NCBI GenBank assembly: GCA_942491465.1
Contig: CALOBA010000026.1
Location: 1 to 31,634 of the forward strand
Origin: CALOBA01 sp942491465
GTDB lineage: Bacteria > Pseudomonadota > Gammaproteobacteria > Chromatiales > Chromatiaceae
Length of the DNA stretch: 31,634 nt
Reading direction: 5' to 3'
In this document: positions 9,801 through 19,624 of the stretch, piece after piece
How the letters are laid out: each line of letters begins with the position of its first letter
Numbering within the stretch: the stretch's first letter is position 1
The notes under the pieces: model-generated
Database searches by the model: none
The model's input: only the letters and a program-made list of their open reading frames with translations
What the model was told of the DNA's origin: nothing
Made by a program: the position numbers and the translations under genes

Positions 9801-11242
9801 GGCAGGCCTCCAGGAACACCAGCGGGATGCGCTGCTCGGCGAGCAGCTCGCCGAGTGCATTGGAGTCGACGATCTGGTGGCGGCGGCCTTCGAGCCGGTC
9901 GAGGTCCGCCGGGTGTTCGAAGCAGAGGCCGCCCAGGCCGGTGCGGCGGTCGTAGACGCCGTGGCCGTCGAAGTGGATGACGTGGTAGGGGCGGCCCGCG
10001 GCGCGGGCCTGCTCCAGGGCCTGGCGCAGGGCCGGCAGCGTCGGCGGGTCGAGCAGGTCGGGCGCCACCAGCTCGCCCAGGGCGGCGACGGCGTCGAGCA
10101 GCGGCAGGGCGGAGATGCGGTGGTCGATGTAGCCGCAGGCGTCGTCCTCGGGGCGCGGGCTGACGAGCAGGATGCGGATGGGCGGCTCGCGCGGCGGGCG
10201 GTCGTAGCCGCGGGTGCCGGGCAGGCGCCGGCGCACGCGGGTGGGTCGGCGGCCCTGGAACAGGAATGCCTTGCCGTCGTGCAGCAGCTCCCAGGGCAGG
10301 GCGAGCAGGGCGGTGGCGGCCTCGCGGGCGTCCTGCTGCTCGGCCTCGCCGGCGCCGGCCAGCGGGCGGGCGTCCACCTGCACCGAGAAGCGCCGGGGGT
10401 TGTCGGCGCCGGCGGCCTGCCAGGCGTCGAGGAGGTTGCCGACCTGCTCGTTGGGCAGCGCGGCGGCGTGCAGCGCTTGGCCCCAGCGGATGAGGTCTTG
10501 CTCGACCTGATGGGCACGCTCGCGGTAGGGGTTGCCGGGCCAGATGGGCCAGCGCTCCAGGTACCAGGCCAGTTCCTCGGCCTCGATGGGGCCCATGGGG
10601 GCGATCAGGCGCCAGTCGGCTTGGCTGTAGATCGCCGGTCGGGCCGGGTCGGCGGGGTGGTAGACGAGCCGGGCGCGGGCCCGGGGGCGGCGGACGTTGT
10701 TGTCCGCGACCTGGATGCCGAGATCGGTCAGCTCCAGGACCAGCTCTTCCAGCGGCTTGGGGGCGGGCTGGGGGTTGGGCTCGGGGCGGCTCGGTTTCTC
10801 CAGGCCGAGGGCGGCGCGCAGTTGCCGGCAGGGCGCGGGCGATGCCGTTGGGGCCGCTGTCCATGCGGACTTCCAGGGGCTTGTGGTCGTCGTCGAACAG
10901 GACCTCCAGCGCACCGAGCCGGGTGCCGTCGAGGCAGAGCGGGATGATCCGGTAGGCCTCGCCGGCGCGACGACGCTCGGCCTGCACCTTGAGGGCCAGC
11001 TTGACCTCCTTGCCGACCCAGGCGGAGCCCTGCGCCGCCGGCGTGACCAGCACCAGCAGGGCGTTGGCGTCGGCGATGGCCTGCTTGATCTCCGGGGTCA
11101 GGCGGTCGCCGGCGCGCAGCTTCTGGGCGTCGAGCCAACACTCGACGGGGTCCTCTTCGCTGCCCTGCTGCTCCAGGGCGCGTTGCAGGGCATCGACGAT
11201 GGCGATGTCTTCGTGGGCGTGGGAGAGGAAGAGGCGTGGCAT
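6815..11242 (-). CDS. TIR-CHAT-STAND NTPase-TPR protein (two frameshifts)
   Basis: A protein of about 1475 aa if two frame breaks are repaired. An N-terminal TIR domain (MPRLFLSHAHED; candidate catalytic Glu79 in SAWVGKEV) is followed by a CHAT caspase-like domain whose His (HFDGHG, codon 9961-9963) and Cys (LEACQSA, codon 9802-9804) are both present. A STAND/NB-ARC-like ATPase follows, with P-loop GQGGEGKT and Walker B LLVLDNLES. The C-terminal third carries tetratricopeptide repeats of 40-residue period. Two effector domains on a sensor chassis suggest an antiphage or cell-suicide switch: TIR depletes NAD+ and CHAT cleaves proteins in known systems. AGGAA lies before the ATG at 11242. Frame breaks: an apparent extra C near 10831, where the TIR frame passes to the CHAT frame, and an apparent lost base near 7205, after which YRRDGGENQSPSGRLALAV continues to the stop at 6815. 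One is an insertion and one a deletion, so total length remains a multiple of three. The tail overlaps a CTTCAGTC/GACTGAAG palindrome. Confidence 0.85.
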
Positions 11243-11363
11243 GGCGGGTTCCTGGGCTGGATGCTGGGCCTTGGGGGATAGGGATGCGGTGGGGGCGGTG
11301 GCGTTGGGGGACAGTAGCATGAAGGTGGAGGCTGATGGCAACGGCGATCCAGCTCGACTGACG

Positions 11364-11965
11364 CACAGCGGCGAGACGCCGCTCCCCCTGGAGCGGGGGC
11401 GTCCCGCCCCCGAACAGCCCCAAAGCCAAACCCCAAAGCCCCCCCACAGCGGCGAGACGCCGCTCCCCTTGGAGCGGGGGCGTCCCGCCCCCGAACAGCC
11501 CCAAAGCCAAGCCAAGCCCCAAACCCGCCCCACAGCGGCGAGACGCCCCCTGGAGGGGCGTCCCGCCCCGACAGCCAAAGCCAACCCCAAAGCCGCGGCA
11601 AGCGGGGGCGTCCCGCCCCCGAACAGCGCCAAAGCCAAGCCCCAAACCCGCCCCACAGCGGCGAGACGCCGCTGCTCCCAGCCGGAGCGGGGGCGTCCCG
11701 CCCCCGAACAGCGCCAAAGCCAAGCCCCAAAGCCGCCCCACAGCGGCGAGACGCCGCTGCTCCCAGCCGGAGCGGGGGCGTCCCGCCCCCGAACAGCGCC
11801 AAAGCCAAGCCCCAAAGCCCCCCCACAGCGGCGAGACGCCGCTGCTCCCAGCCGGAGCGGGGGCGTCCCGCCCCCGAACAGCGCCAAGGCCAAGCCCCAA
11901 AGCCCCCCCACAGCGGCGAGACGCCGCGGCCCCAGCCGGAGCGGGGGCGTCCCGCCCCCGAACGA
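11364..11965. repeat. Seven-unit GC-rich minisatellite (81-86 bp period)
   Basis: Units begin at 11364, 11445, 11531, 11654, 11739, 11824 and 11909. Most are 85 bp; the third is 123 bp because it holds an extra half unit, and the last is partial. Each typical unit holds two hairpins, GCGGCG-AGA-CGCCGC and CGGGGGCG-TCC-CGCCCCCG, and a spacer rich in CAAAGCC. The array fills the space between the divergent TIR-CHAT and AAA-like genes. It is open in several frames only because it lacks stops; the resulting peptides are not credible proteins. Confidence 0.9.
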
Positions 11966-12176
11966 CAGCAAGCATTCGGTGCCGAAGCGATGGGTTTGAC
12001 GGCGCTTGCCCGTGGGGCGGGCTGGCGGCATTGGGACGGGGCATCTGCGCCGGGGGGCTAGCGTCGAGTCGGTCGGTGCGCGCCGGAGCCGGCCCCTCCA
12101 GCTCGGAATCACCGGGTTGCAAAGCCGTGCTAGAGTCTGGCGCGTTGCTTCCGTCCCGATACGCCGATCCTTCGCC

Positions 12177-13727
12177 ATGAACCGACGCCCCCTGCCCATC
12201 GGTATCCAGACCTTCCGCGAGATCCGCGAGGGCGATTTCTACTATGTGGACAAGACCGGCCTCGCGCTGCGGCTGATCGCGGAGGGCAAGCACTATTTCC
12301 TGTCGCGCCCGCGGCGCTTCGGCAAGTCGCTGTTTCTGGACACGCTCGCCGAGCTGTTCGAGGGCAACGCGGCCCTGTTCAAGGGCCTGGAGGCCGAGCG
12401 CGGCTGGGACTGGTCGCGGCGGTTCCCGGTGATTCGGCTGAGCTTCGGCGACGGCGTGCTGCGCAACAGGCAGGAACTCGATGAAAAGATCGCCGAGCTG
12501 CTGGCCGACAACGAGGTGCGGCTCGGCGTCAGCGGCGGGCATCGCAGCCTGTCCGGGCGCTTCGGTGGGTTGATCCGTGAAGCCCATGCGCAGGTCGGCG
12601 AGCGCGTGGTGGTGCTGGTCGATGAGTACGACAAGCCGATCCTGGACAACCTCACCGACCCGGACACGGCGCGGCAGATGCGCGACGGGCTGCGCAACCT
12701 GTACTCGGTGATCAAGGGCCAGGACGCGCACATCCGCTTCGCCTTCCTCACCGGGGTATCCAAGCCCAGCTTGGTCAGCCTGTTCTCGGGGCTGAACAAC
12801 CTCATCGACATCACCGTGGATGCAAGCTATTCGGCGCTGTGCGGCTATACCGAGGCGGACCTCGACCAGGTCTTTGCGCCGGAGCTGGAGGGGTTGGACC
12901 GGGAGCAGATCCGCGCCTGGTACAACGGCTACAACTGGCTCGGGGAGGCGGTCTACAACCCCTTCGACCTATTGCTGCTGTTCAGGAACCGCCTGTTCCA
13001 CCCCTGGTGGTTCGAGACCGGCACGCCGACCTTTCTGGTCGACGTGCTCACCGAGCGCGGGTACTTCACGCCGGAGCTGGCCGGGGTACGGGCCTCGGAG
13101 GCCTTGCTCTCCGCCTTCGATGTGGACCACCTGGCCCCCGAGGCGCTGCTCTGGCAGACCGGCTATCTGACCTTCACCGGCTCGCGCCGGATCGGCGCCC
13201 GCCTGGAGTACAGCCTGGGCTATCCGAATCTGGAGGTGGAATCCGCCCTCAACGACGCCCTGCTCAAGGGCCTGATGGGCGATCCCATGCAGGCGGAGCG
13301 CGCCGTCAGCCGCCTCTACGACATCCTGGTCGCCGCCGACCTCCAGGCCCTGCGCCAGCACATCGTCAGCCTGTTCGCCGCCATCCCCCACCAATGGCAC
13401 GACGGCAACGAGATCGCCCGCTACGAGGGCTTCTACGCCAGCGTCTTCTACAGCCACCTGGCCACCCTCGGGCTCGACCTGGCCTGCGAAGACGCCAGCA
13501 GCCATGGCCGCCTGGATCTTCGCCTGCGCTTCAACGGCCGGCTCTGGCTGTTCGAATTCAAGGTGGTGGAGCTGGCCCCCGAGGGTGCCGCGCTGCAACA
13601 GATCAAGGACCGGGGCTACGCCGACAAATACCGCGCCGAACGCCTGCCGATACACCTGATCGGCATCGAATTCAGCCGCAAGGAGCGCACCCTGGTGGGC
13701 TTCGAGGTAGAGACCCTGGCGCCCTGA
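12177..13727 (+). CDS. AAA-ATPase-like/PD-(D/E)XK nuclease superfamily protein
   Basis: A 516-aa protein of the AAA-ATPase_like (PF09820) plus PD-(D/E)XK (PF08011) architecture. The N-terminus (LPIGIQTFREIREGDFYYVD) and the P-loop-like SRPRRFGKSL (about 43-52) are characteristic, as is the Walker B-like VVVLVDEYDKPI. The C-terminus carries HGRLDLRL and WLFEFKVVE, matching the D...ExK nuclease core. Function of the family is unproven; members occur in many copies in accessory regions of bacteria and anaerobic fungi, and defence or mobile-element roles have been proposed. ATG 12177 is preferred because homology begins there; longer versions only add repeat-derived residues. It is transcribed away from the TIR-CHAT gene across the minisatellite. 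Confidence 0.88.
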   Translation: MNRRPLPIGIQTFREIREGDFYYVDKTGLALRLIAEGKHYFLSRPRRFGKSLFLDTLAELFEGNAALFKGLEAERGWDWSRRFPVIRLSFGDGVLRNRQELDEKIAELLADNEVRLGVSGGHRSLSGRFGGLIREAHAQVGERVVVLVDEYDKPILDNLTDPDTARQMRDGLRNLYSVIKGQDAHIRFAFLTGVSKPSLVSLFSGLNNLIDITVDASYSALCGYTEADLDQVFAPELEGLDREQIRAWYNGYNWLGEAVYNPFDLLLLFRNRLFHPWWFETGTPTFLVDVLTERGYFTPELAGVRASEALLSAFDVDHLAPEALLWQTGYLTFTGSRRIGARLEYSLGYPNLEVESALNDALLKGLMGDPMQAERAVSRLYDILVAADLQALRQHIVSLFAAIPHQWHDGNEIARYEGFYASVFYSHLATLGLDLACEDASSHGRLDLRLRFNGRLWLFEFKVVELAPEGAALQQIKDRGYADKYRAERLPIHLIGIEFSRKERTLVGFEVETLAP

Positions 13728-14061
13728 GTGGAAGCCGCGACACGAGCGGCTCGACGCGCTGATCCAAGATCCGCGATCTGATCGAGCAGGCGTTGGCCTA
13801 GCCGGGTCTTTCCTGAATCTCACGCGAAGGCGCGAAGGAAACCAAACGCTTGGAAAGACTTTTCGATGTGATGCCAGGCTGTTCAAAACTTGGACATCGC
13901 CGATTCGGCACCATCTCACGGCGAGAGAACTGGTGCACGTTCGGCCTGCGTCGAGCCCTGCCCATGCAGAATCTGTTCGGCGTCTGATGACGCCGCCGCG
14001 TGAATGCCAGTTCCGGAAGTAATAGCCGATCCAGGCACAGACAGAGCGGAGACCCGGTAGT
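13728..14061. other. Intergenic region with possible gene relic
   Basis: Just after the AAA-like gene, the reading LDALIQ followed one base out of frame by IRDLIEQALA and a TAG (about 13750-13801) looks like the tail of a lost coding region. Next comes ACGCGAAGGCGCGAAGG (about 13821-13837), a short degenerate repeat. The remainder, to the MerR start, has no recognised feature. The merR promoter must lie here but is not distinct. Confidence 0.35.
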
Positions 14062-15057
14062 GTGAGCGAAGAGACAGAGGTTGGACATGCGCAGACCTAC
14101 CGAATCGGGGCGGTTGCCCGGCTGACAGGTATCCCGCCGGACACGCTGCGGGTCTGGGAGCGTCGCTATGCGGTGGTGACGCCGATCCGCTCCGAGGCCG
14201 GCACGCGGCTCTACGCCGCCGAGGACGTGCACCGGCTCTCGCTGATCAAGCGCCTGGTGGACAACGGCGATGCCATCAGCCATGTGGCCGGACTCGAGCT
14301 GAGTCAGCTGCGCGAGCGCGTCCGCGGTGTCTCGGGTGCGGTGCTGGAGACCCCGGAGCGGCGCCCCTGTCGCGTCGTGGTCCTCGGGGAGACCTTGCCC
14401 GCCGTGCTGCGGCTCGGTTCGGCGGAGCAGGCGGTGGACGAGGATCGACCCGATCCGGTCCAAATCGTCGGCCTGTACACCGACGAGGGCCAGTTCCGTC
14501 GCGTCGCCCCGGGGTTGCGGGCAGACGTTGCCGTGTTGGAGATGCCCACGGTGCATGAAGACGACGTGCGCCGCATCGCCGATCTGGTGACGGTGGCGGG
14601 GGCCGGCCTGGGCATGCTGGTCTACAACTTCGCCGCCCGCGGCGTGGTGGAGCGACTGGAGTCCCGGCGCATCGTCGCCAAGCGTGCGCCGATGGATGCC
14701 CCCGAGCTGCGCCGCTGGTGCATGAGCCTGCACGCCGCGGCACTGGAGCTGCCGCCACCGCCGGAGCTGCTGGCCGATATGGAGTTGGGCGGTCCGGTCC
14801 CGCCGCGCCGCTTCGACGCGGCGGCGCTGACCCGCATTGCCGCTGCGTCGCCGACGGTGCGCTGTGAATGTCCCCATCACCTCGTCCAACTCGTCAGCAG
14901 CCTGGTCGCCTTCGAGCGCTACAGTCAGGAGTGCGAGGACCGCAACGACGACGATGCGGCCCTGCATGCCTACCTGCACGCGGCCACCGCCCAGTCGCGG
15001 GCGCTGCTGGAGGTGGCGCTGGCGCGGGTGCTGGAGGCCGAGGGGATCGAGGTCTGA
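14062..15057 (+). CDS. MerR-family transcriptional regulator with B12-domain-like C-terminus
   Basis: A 331-aa regulator. Residues about 12-80 form a MerR winged helix (YRIGAVARLTGIPPDTLRVW, ERRYAVVTP, LYAAEDVHRLSLIKRL). Residues about 105-225 have the alternating pattern of a Rossmann-like domain (CRVVVLGETLPAVL, DVAVLEMPTVHEDD) as in light- or B12-sensing MerR proteins. The DxHxxG cobalamin motif is not seen, so cobalamin binding is doubtful. The C-terminal 80 residues are helical. GTG at 14062 is the best start, with GGAG upstream. It ends 64 bp before hisHF; a regulatory link is possible but unproven. Confidence 0.85.
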   Translation: MSEETEVGHAQTYRIGAVARLTGIPPDTLRVWERRYAVVTPIRSEAGTRLYAAEDVHRLSLIKRLVDNGDAISHVAGLELSQLRERVRGVSGAVLETPERRPCRVVVLGETLPAVLRLGSAEQAVDEDRPDPVQIVGLYTDEGQFRRVAPGLRADVAVLEMPTVHEDDVRRIADLVTVAGAGLGMLVYNFAARGVVERLESRRIVAKRAPMDAPELRRWCMSLHAAALELPPPPELLADMELGGPVPPRRFDAAALTRIAAASPTVRCECPHHLVQLVSSLVAFERYSQECEDRNDDDAALHAYLHAATAQSRALLEVALARVLEAEGIEV

Positions 15058-15121
15058 GCTGGTACACTGACGGTTTTTTGTCGGCCCGGCGCCGACCCTT
15101 GCCCATTCGGTACGCGCAGAC

Positions 15122-16729
15122 ATGATTTCCCTCCTCGACTACGGCGCCGGCAACGTGCGCAGCGTCCGCAACGCCATTGCCCGCCTCGGCTATGCGCTCA
15201 CCGAGATCGAGCGCCCGGACGACATCCTGCGCGCCGAGCGGCTGATCTTTCCGGGGGTCGGTGCGTTCGGCTCGGCCATGGAACGGCTCGACGCGCTGGG
15301 CTACCGGGAGCCGTTGTTGGAGTACCTGGCCGCCGGGCGGCCGTTCCTGGGCATCTGTATCGGGCTGCAGTGCCTGTTCGACGGCAGCGAGGAGTCCCCC
15401 GGGGTCGCCGGCCTCGGGCTGATCCCGGGCCAGGTCCGACGCTTCGCCGGCGCCGGGCTATCGGTGCCGCACATGGGCTGGAACGGCCTGCGGCTGCGGC
15501 GGGAGTCGGCGCTGCTGGAGGGCTGTCGGGGGCAGAAGCTCTACTTCGTCCATTCCTATCATGCCGAGCGTACCGACGCGAACGCCGACTGGGTGCTGGC
15601 CGAGACCGACTACGGCGAGTCCTTCGTCAGCGCGGTGCAGCGCGGCGGGGTCACGGCCGTGCAGTTCCATCCCGAGAAGAGCGGCAGCGTCGGGCTGGAG
15701 GTGCTGCGCCGCTTCCTTGCCGGCACCGCCGAGGCCAGCGCCGAGCCCGCGGTCGCGTCGGCGCCGACGCGCTTCGCCAAGCGCATCATCGCCTGCCTGG
15801 ACGTGCGCACCAACGACCAGGGCGACCTGGTGGTCACCAAGGGTGATCAGTACGACGTGCGCGAGGCCGGTGCCGTGCGCAACCTGGGCAAGCCGGTGGA
15901 GTTGGCGGGCCGCTACTACGACGAGGGCGCCGACGAGATCACCTTCCTCAACATCACCGGCTTCCGCGACTTCCCCCTGGCCGACCAGCCGATGCTGGAG
16001 GTGCTGCAGCGCACCTCCGAGAACGTCTTCGTGCCGCTGACCATCGGCGGCGGCATCCGCGCCTTCACCGATGCCGACGGCCAGCGCTGGAGCGCGCTGG
16101 ATGTTGCCGCGGAGTATTTTCGCTCCGGTGCGGACAAGGTCTCCATCGGCTCCGACGCGGTGCTGACCGTGGAGGAGGTCCTGGCCCGCGGTGGCGGGGA
16201 CGGGAACAGCGCCATCGAGCAGATCGCACGGGTCTACGGCAATCAGGCCGTGGTCATCTCCGTCGATCCCCGGCGGGTCTATGTCCAATCCCCGGACGAG
16301 ACCCACCACCATTGCGTCGAGACCGCCACCCCCGGCCCGAACGGTGAGCGCTGGTGCTGGTTTCAGTGCACCATCAAGGGCGGTCGCGAGGGGCGGGACA
16401 TCGATGCCGTGCAGCTCGCCAGCGTCTGCGAGCAGCTCGGTGCCGGCGAGATCCTGCTCAACTCCATCGACCGCGACGGCAGCGGTGCCGGCTTCGACCT
16501 GGAGCTGATCGGCGCGGTGCGCGCCGCGGTCGGCATCCCGGTCATCGCCTCCAGCGGCGCCGGCGTGCCGGCGCACTTTCGCGAGGTGCTGGAGGCCACC
16601 GACGTGGAGGCGGCCCTGGCCGCCGGCATCTTCCACCGCCGGGAGGTGCCGATCTTGGCGGTCAAGGCGCACCTGCGCGATGCCGGCATCGAGATTCGCG
16701 ACGGGGCAGGCGCCGGTGGCGGCGACTGA
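15122..16729 (+). CDS. hisHF: Fused imidazole glycerol phosphate synthase (HisH-HisF, HIS7 type)
   Basis: A 535-aa bifunctional enzyme of histidine biosynthesis. Residues 1-200 are the class I glutaminase (Cys79 in GICIGLQC; His183 and Glu185 in FHPEKS), which supplies ammonia. Residues about 217-525 are the (beta/alpha)8 cyclase (ACLDVRTNDQG with Asp227; LLNSIDRDGSGAG), which makes IGP and AICAR from PRFAR. The order, the short linker and the cyclase insertions (RTNDQGDLVVTKGDQYDV, GPNGERWCWFQCTIKGG) match eukaryotic HIS7 rather than the separate bacterial subunits. Length is close to yeast His7 (about 552 aa). No other his gene is nearby. A Shine-Dalgarno is weak. Its stop overlaps the likely GTG start of the next gene. 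Confidence 0.93.
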   Translation: MISLLDYGAGNVRSVRNAIARLGYALTEIERPDDILRAERLIFPGVGAFGSAMERLDALGYREPLLEYLAAGRPFLGICIGLQCLFDGSEESPGVAGLGLIPGQVRRFAGAGLSVPHMGWNGLRLRRESALLEGCRGQKLYFVHSYHAERTDANADWVLAETDYGESFVSAVQRGGVTAVQFHPEKSGSVGLEVLRRFLAGTAEASAEPAVASAPTRFAKRIIACLDVRTNDQGDLVVTKGDQYDVREAGAVRNLGKPVELAGRYYDEGADEITFLNITGFRDFPLADQPMLEVLQRTSENVFVPLTIGGGIRAFTDADGQRWSALDVAAEYFRSGADKVSIGSDAVLTVEEVLARGGGDGNSAIEQIARVYGNQAVVISVDPRRVYVQSPDETHHHCVETATPGPNGERWCWFQCTIKGGREGRDIDAVQLASVCEQLGAGEILLNSIDRDGSGAGFDLELIGAVRAAVGIPVIASSGAGVPAHFREVLEATDVEAALAAGIFHRREVPILAVKAHLRDAGIEIRDGAGAGGGD

Positions 16730-17621
16730 GCGCGGCCCGGCCTGCGCCGCCGCCGGGGGCGGCGCGCTGCTGCGCGTCGGGTCCTGGCTGCTGGTCGCGC
16801 TGCTGCTTGGCGGCTGCGTCGCCATGCCGTTCGGCGACCATCGCCGGGACGCCGAGCTGCCATCCGGGCTGAGTCGTGACGAGCTGCTGTCGGGGATCGC
16901 CGCATGCCACCTGTTGCGGGTGGTGCAGACCGAGGATATTGGCGCCACCGACTCCGTGGTCATCGCCTCGGTGGAGCGCTACGGCTTCACCGTCGAGGAG
17001 ATGGTCGCTCGGGCCAACGCCCTGGTGGACGGACTTCAATCCAATGCCGATCGCGTCGCCCTGCGGCGATTGGCGACGGTCTCCTGCGAGCGCCTCGCCG
17101 ACCTCACCGGCCTGGATCGGGGCCTGGTGCGCTTCGACGACAGCGGCGCATTGGAGGGCACCTGGGTGGTGGCCCGCGGCGACATCGTCGACGGCTTTGC
17201 CGACGAGGTGATTGCCGAGCTGCGTCGGCGCCGGGCGATCGGCTTGGTCATCGAGAGCGCCGGCGGCTCGGTCTACGAGGCCCGTCGACTCGGCCGCTGG
17301 CTGCGCGAGCACGGCCTGCGGGTGGCCGTCGATCGGCTGTGCGCATCGGCCTGCGTGGATGTCCTCGCCGGCGGCGTTGCCCGTCTGCTGACGCCCACGG
17401 CGCGGCTCGGGGTCCACCAGAGCACGGCGCCGCCGGCGGAGGGCAGTCACGGGGGCGGTCAGCTGGCCGTGGTCTCGTCGGTGCTCTACCTGCGCGAGAT
17501 GGGCATCGACGACAACATCGCCCTTGTGGCCGCCGCCGTGCCGAACGAGAAGCTGTTTTGGATCTCCACCAACGAGGCCCTGGAGACCGGCCTGGTCACC
17601 GCCGTTGTGGAGCGGCTTTGA
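16716..17621 (+). CDS. ClpP-fold lipoprotein (COG3904-like)
   Basis: A 301-aa predicted lipoprotein. A basic start and hydrophobic run end in a lipobox (LLLGGC, Cys34). The C-terminal half has the ClpP/crotonase fold signature: VIESAGGSVYEARRLGRW, then LCASACVDVLAGG, whose serine occupies the nucleophile position, then LGVHQS. No ATPase partner is near, so it is more like the stand-alone periplasmic or membrane ClpP-like proteins. GTG at 16716 is chosen because AGG lies 7-8 nt upstream and the start overlaps the hisHF stop by 14 nt; an ATG at 16680 is the alternative. It ends 16 bp before mutL, so it probably joins that operon. Proteolytic activity is inferred only. Confidence 0.78.
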   Translation: MAATERGPACAAAGGGALLRVGSWLLVALLLGGCVAMPFGDHRRDAELPSGLSRDELLSGIAACHLLRVVQTEDIGATDSVVIASVERYGFTVEEMVARANALVDGLQSNADRVALRRLATVSCERLADLTGLDRGLVRFDDSGALEGTWVVARGDIVDGFADEVIAELRRRRAIGLVIESAGGSVYEARRLGRWLREHGLRVAVDRLCASACVDVLAGGVARLLTPTARLGVHQSTAPPAEGSHGGGQLAVVSSVLYLREMGIDDNIALVAAAVPNEKLFWISTNEALETGLVTAVVERL

Positions 17622-17637
17622 TGGTGGTGTACGCCCC

Positions 17638-19448
17638 ATGAGCGGCGATCCGCTGCCGGCCATCCGCGCGCTGCCCCCGCAGCTGATCAACCAGATCGCC
17701 GCCGGCGAGGTGGTGGAGCGTCCGGCCTCCGTGGTCAAGGAGCTGGTGGAGAACAGCCTGGACGCCGGCGCGCACCGGGTCGAGGTCGAGATCGAGCAGG
17801 GCGGTATCCGCCGCATCCTGGTCCGCGACGATGGGCGCGGCATCCCCCGCGACCAGCTCGGCCTGGCGCTGCGGCGCCACGCCACCAGCAAGGTGCTGTC
17901 CCTGGCCGATCTGGAGGCGGTGGCGACGCTGGGCTTTCGCGGCGAGGCCCTGCCGAGCATCGCCTCGGTGGCCCGGCTGTCGCTGTGCTCGCGGGCGGCG
18001 GGCAGCGACCTGGCCTGGCGCGTCCATGGCGACGGCACCGACGTCAGCCCGGAGCCCGAGCCGGCGGCCCATGCCCCGGGTACCAGTGTCGAGGTGTTGG
18101 ACCTGTTCTACAACGTCCCGGCCCGGCGCAAGTTCCTGCGCACCGAGCAGACCGAGTTCAAGCATATCGAGCAGCTGATGCGTCGCCTGGCACTGGCCCG
18201 CGCCGGGGTCGCCTTTCGGCTCGCCCACAACGGCCGGGCCGTGCTCGACCTGCGCCCGGTGGACGCCGGCGACGGGGCGATGATCGGGCGGCTGGCGGCG
18301 GTGCTCGGCGGCGGCTTCGTGGACCAAAGCCTGGCGCTGGACGAGAGCGCCGTGGGGCTGCGGCTGTCGGGCTGGGTCGCCCAGCCCGCCTTCGCCCGTG
18401 CCCAGGCCGATATGCAGTTCTTCTTCGTCAACGGTCGACTGGTGCGCGACAAGCTGGTCACCCATGCCATCCGTCAGGCCTACCAGGACGTATTGCATCA
18501 GGGTCGGCACCCGGCCTATGTCCTGTATCTGCAGGCGCCGCCGCGGCAGGTGGATGTCAACGTCCATCCCACCAAGCACGAGGTCCGCTTCCGGGAAGGC
18601 CGGCAGGTGCACGACTTCCTGTTCCGTGTGCTGCACCGGCGCCTGGCCGAGGGTGTCGCCGGGACCGAGGGCGAGGTCGCCGTGCCCATGCCGGGGTCGA
18701 TGCCGGACCGGGTGGAGGAGCCGTCGTTGCCCGCGACGGGGCAGCGCCGGGGGCGGGGCCGCGGCCCGGCGGCGGTCGGGCCGCCTACCAGGCCACGCTG
18801 GACTTCCAGCGTCCGGTGGCCGCTGCGGCGGGCGTCGGCGCGGCTGCGCCCATGGTCGATGCGGCCCCGCCCCTCGGGTTCGCGCTGGGCCAGATCAACG
18901 GCGTGTTCATCGTCGCCCGCGCCGAGGACGGCCTGGTGCTGGTGGACATGCACGCCGCCCACGAGCGCATCGGTTACGAGCGCCTGAAGCAGGCCTGGTC
19001 CGCCGGCCCGCTGCGCCGCCAGCCCCTGCTGGTGCCGGTCAGCGTCCACGTCAGCCCGGCCGAGGCCGATCTGGCCGAGGAGCAGCGTGCGCTGCTCGAC
19101 CGCCTCGGCCTCGGCGTCGATCGCCTCGGCGAGGACCGGCTTGTGGTGCGCGAGCTGCCGGCGCTGCTGCACGGGGCCGATCCCGAGCAGCTGCTGCGCG
19201 ATGTGCTCGCCGACCTCGGCACCCAGGGCCACAGCGCCCGCATCGAGGAGGCGAGCAATGCCGTCCTCGCCGGCATGGCCTGCCATGGCGCGGTGCGGGC
19301 CAACCGACGGCTGACGCTGGAGGAGATGAATGCGCTGCTGCGGGACATGGAGCGCACCGCGCGGGCAGATCAGTGCAACCACGGGCGGCCGACCTGGATT
19401 CGTCTCTCCCATACCGAGCTTGATCGGATGTTTCTGCGTGGGCGTTAA
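17638..19448 (+). CDS. mutL: DNA mismatch repair protein MutL (one frameshift)
   Basis: A 603-aa MutL if one base is restored. The N-terminal GHKL ATPase motifs are intact: ELVENSLDAG (35-44), DDGRGIP, RRHATSK, GFRGEALPSI. The C-terminal dimerisation domain has the endonuclease motif DMHAAHERIGYE (matching DQHA-x2-E-x4-E), ACHGAVRA-like and CNHGRP, so this is the nicking-competent MutL type, unlike E. coli. The frame breaks in the GC-rich linker between about 18729 and 18780 (first frame ...PATGQRRGRGRG, second ...GGGRAAYQATLDF). One missing base is enough to restore the protein. It follows the lipoprotein by 16 bp. Its stop codon TAA is also the left target duplication of MITE copy 2. Confidence 0.92.
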
Positions 19449-19547
19449 GTCAAGGTTCAGAAACAAGTGGTGCAGACGCAACCACGAAATGGCCAATCAA
19501 AAGGTTCAGCGAGCGGGCGTCTGCGCCACTTGTTTTTGAATCGATCC
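19449..19547 (+). mobile_element. 99-bp MITE, copy 2
   Basis: Identical in length and nearly so in sequence to copy 1. Its left end abuts the mutL stop codon. The flanking triplets are TAA (19446-19448, the mutL stop itself) and TAA (19548-19550), a perfect 3-bp target duplication. It separates mutL from miaA within what is normally a tight operon and would fold into a long hairpin in the message. Confidence 0.92.
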
Positions 19548-19624
19548 TAAGTGAGCGTTTGCATGCGAGTCCCCCGCCGGCCCCACCGACCAACCTCGAC
19601 CAGACCCGCAGGCGGTCATTGATC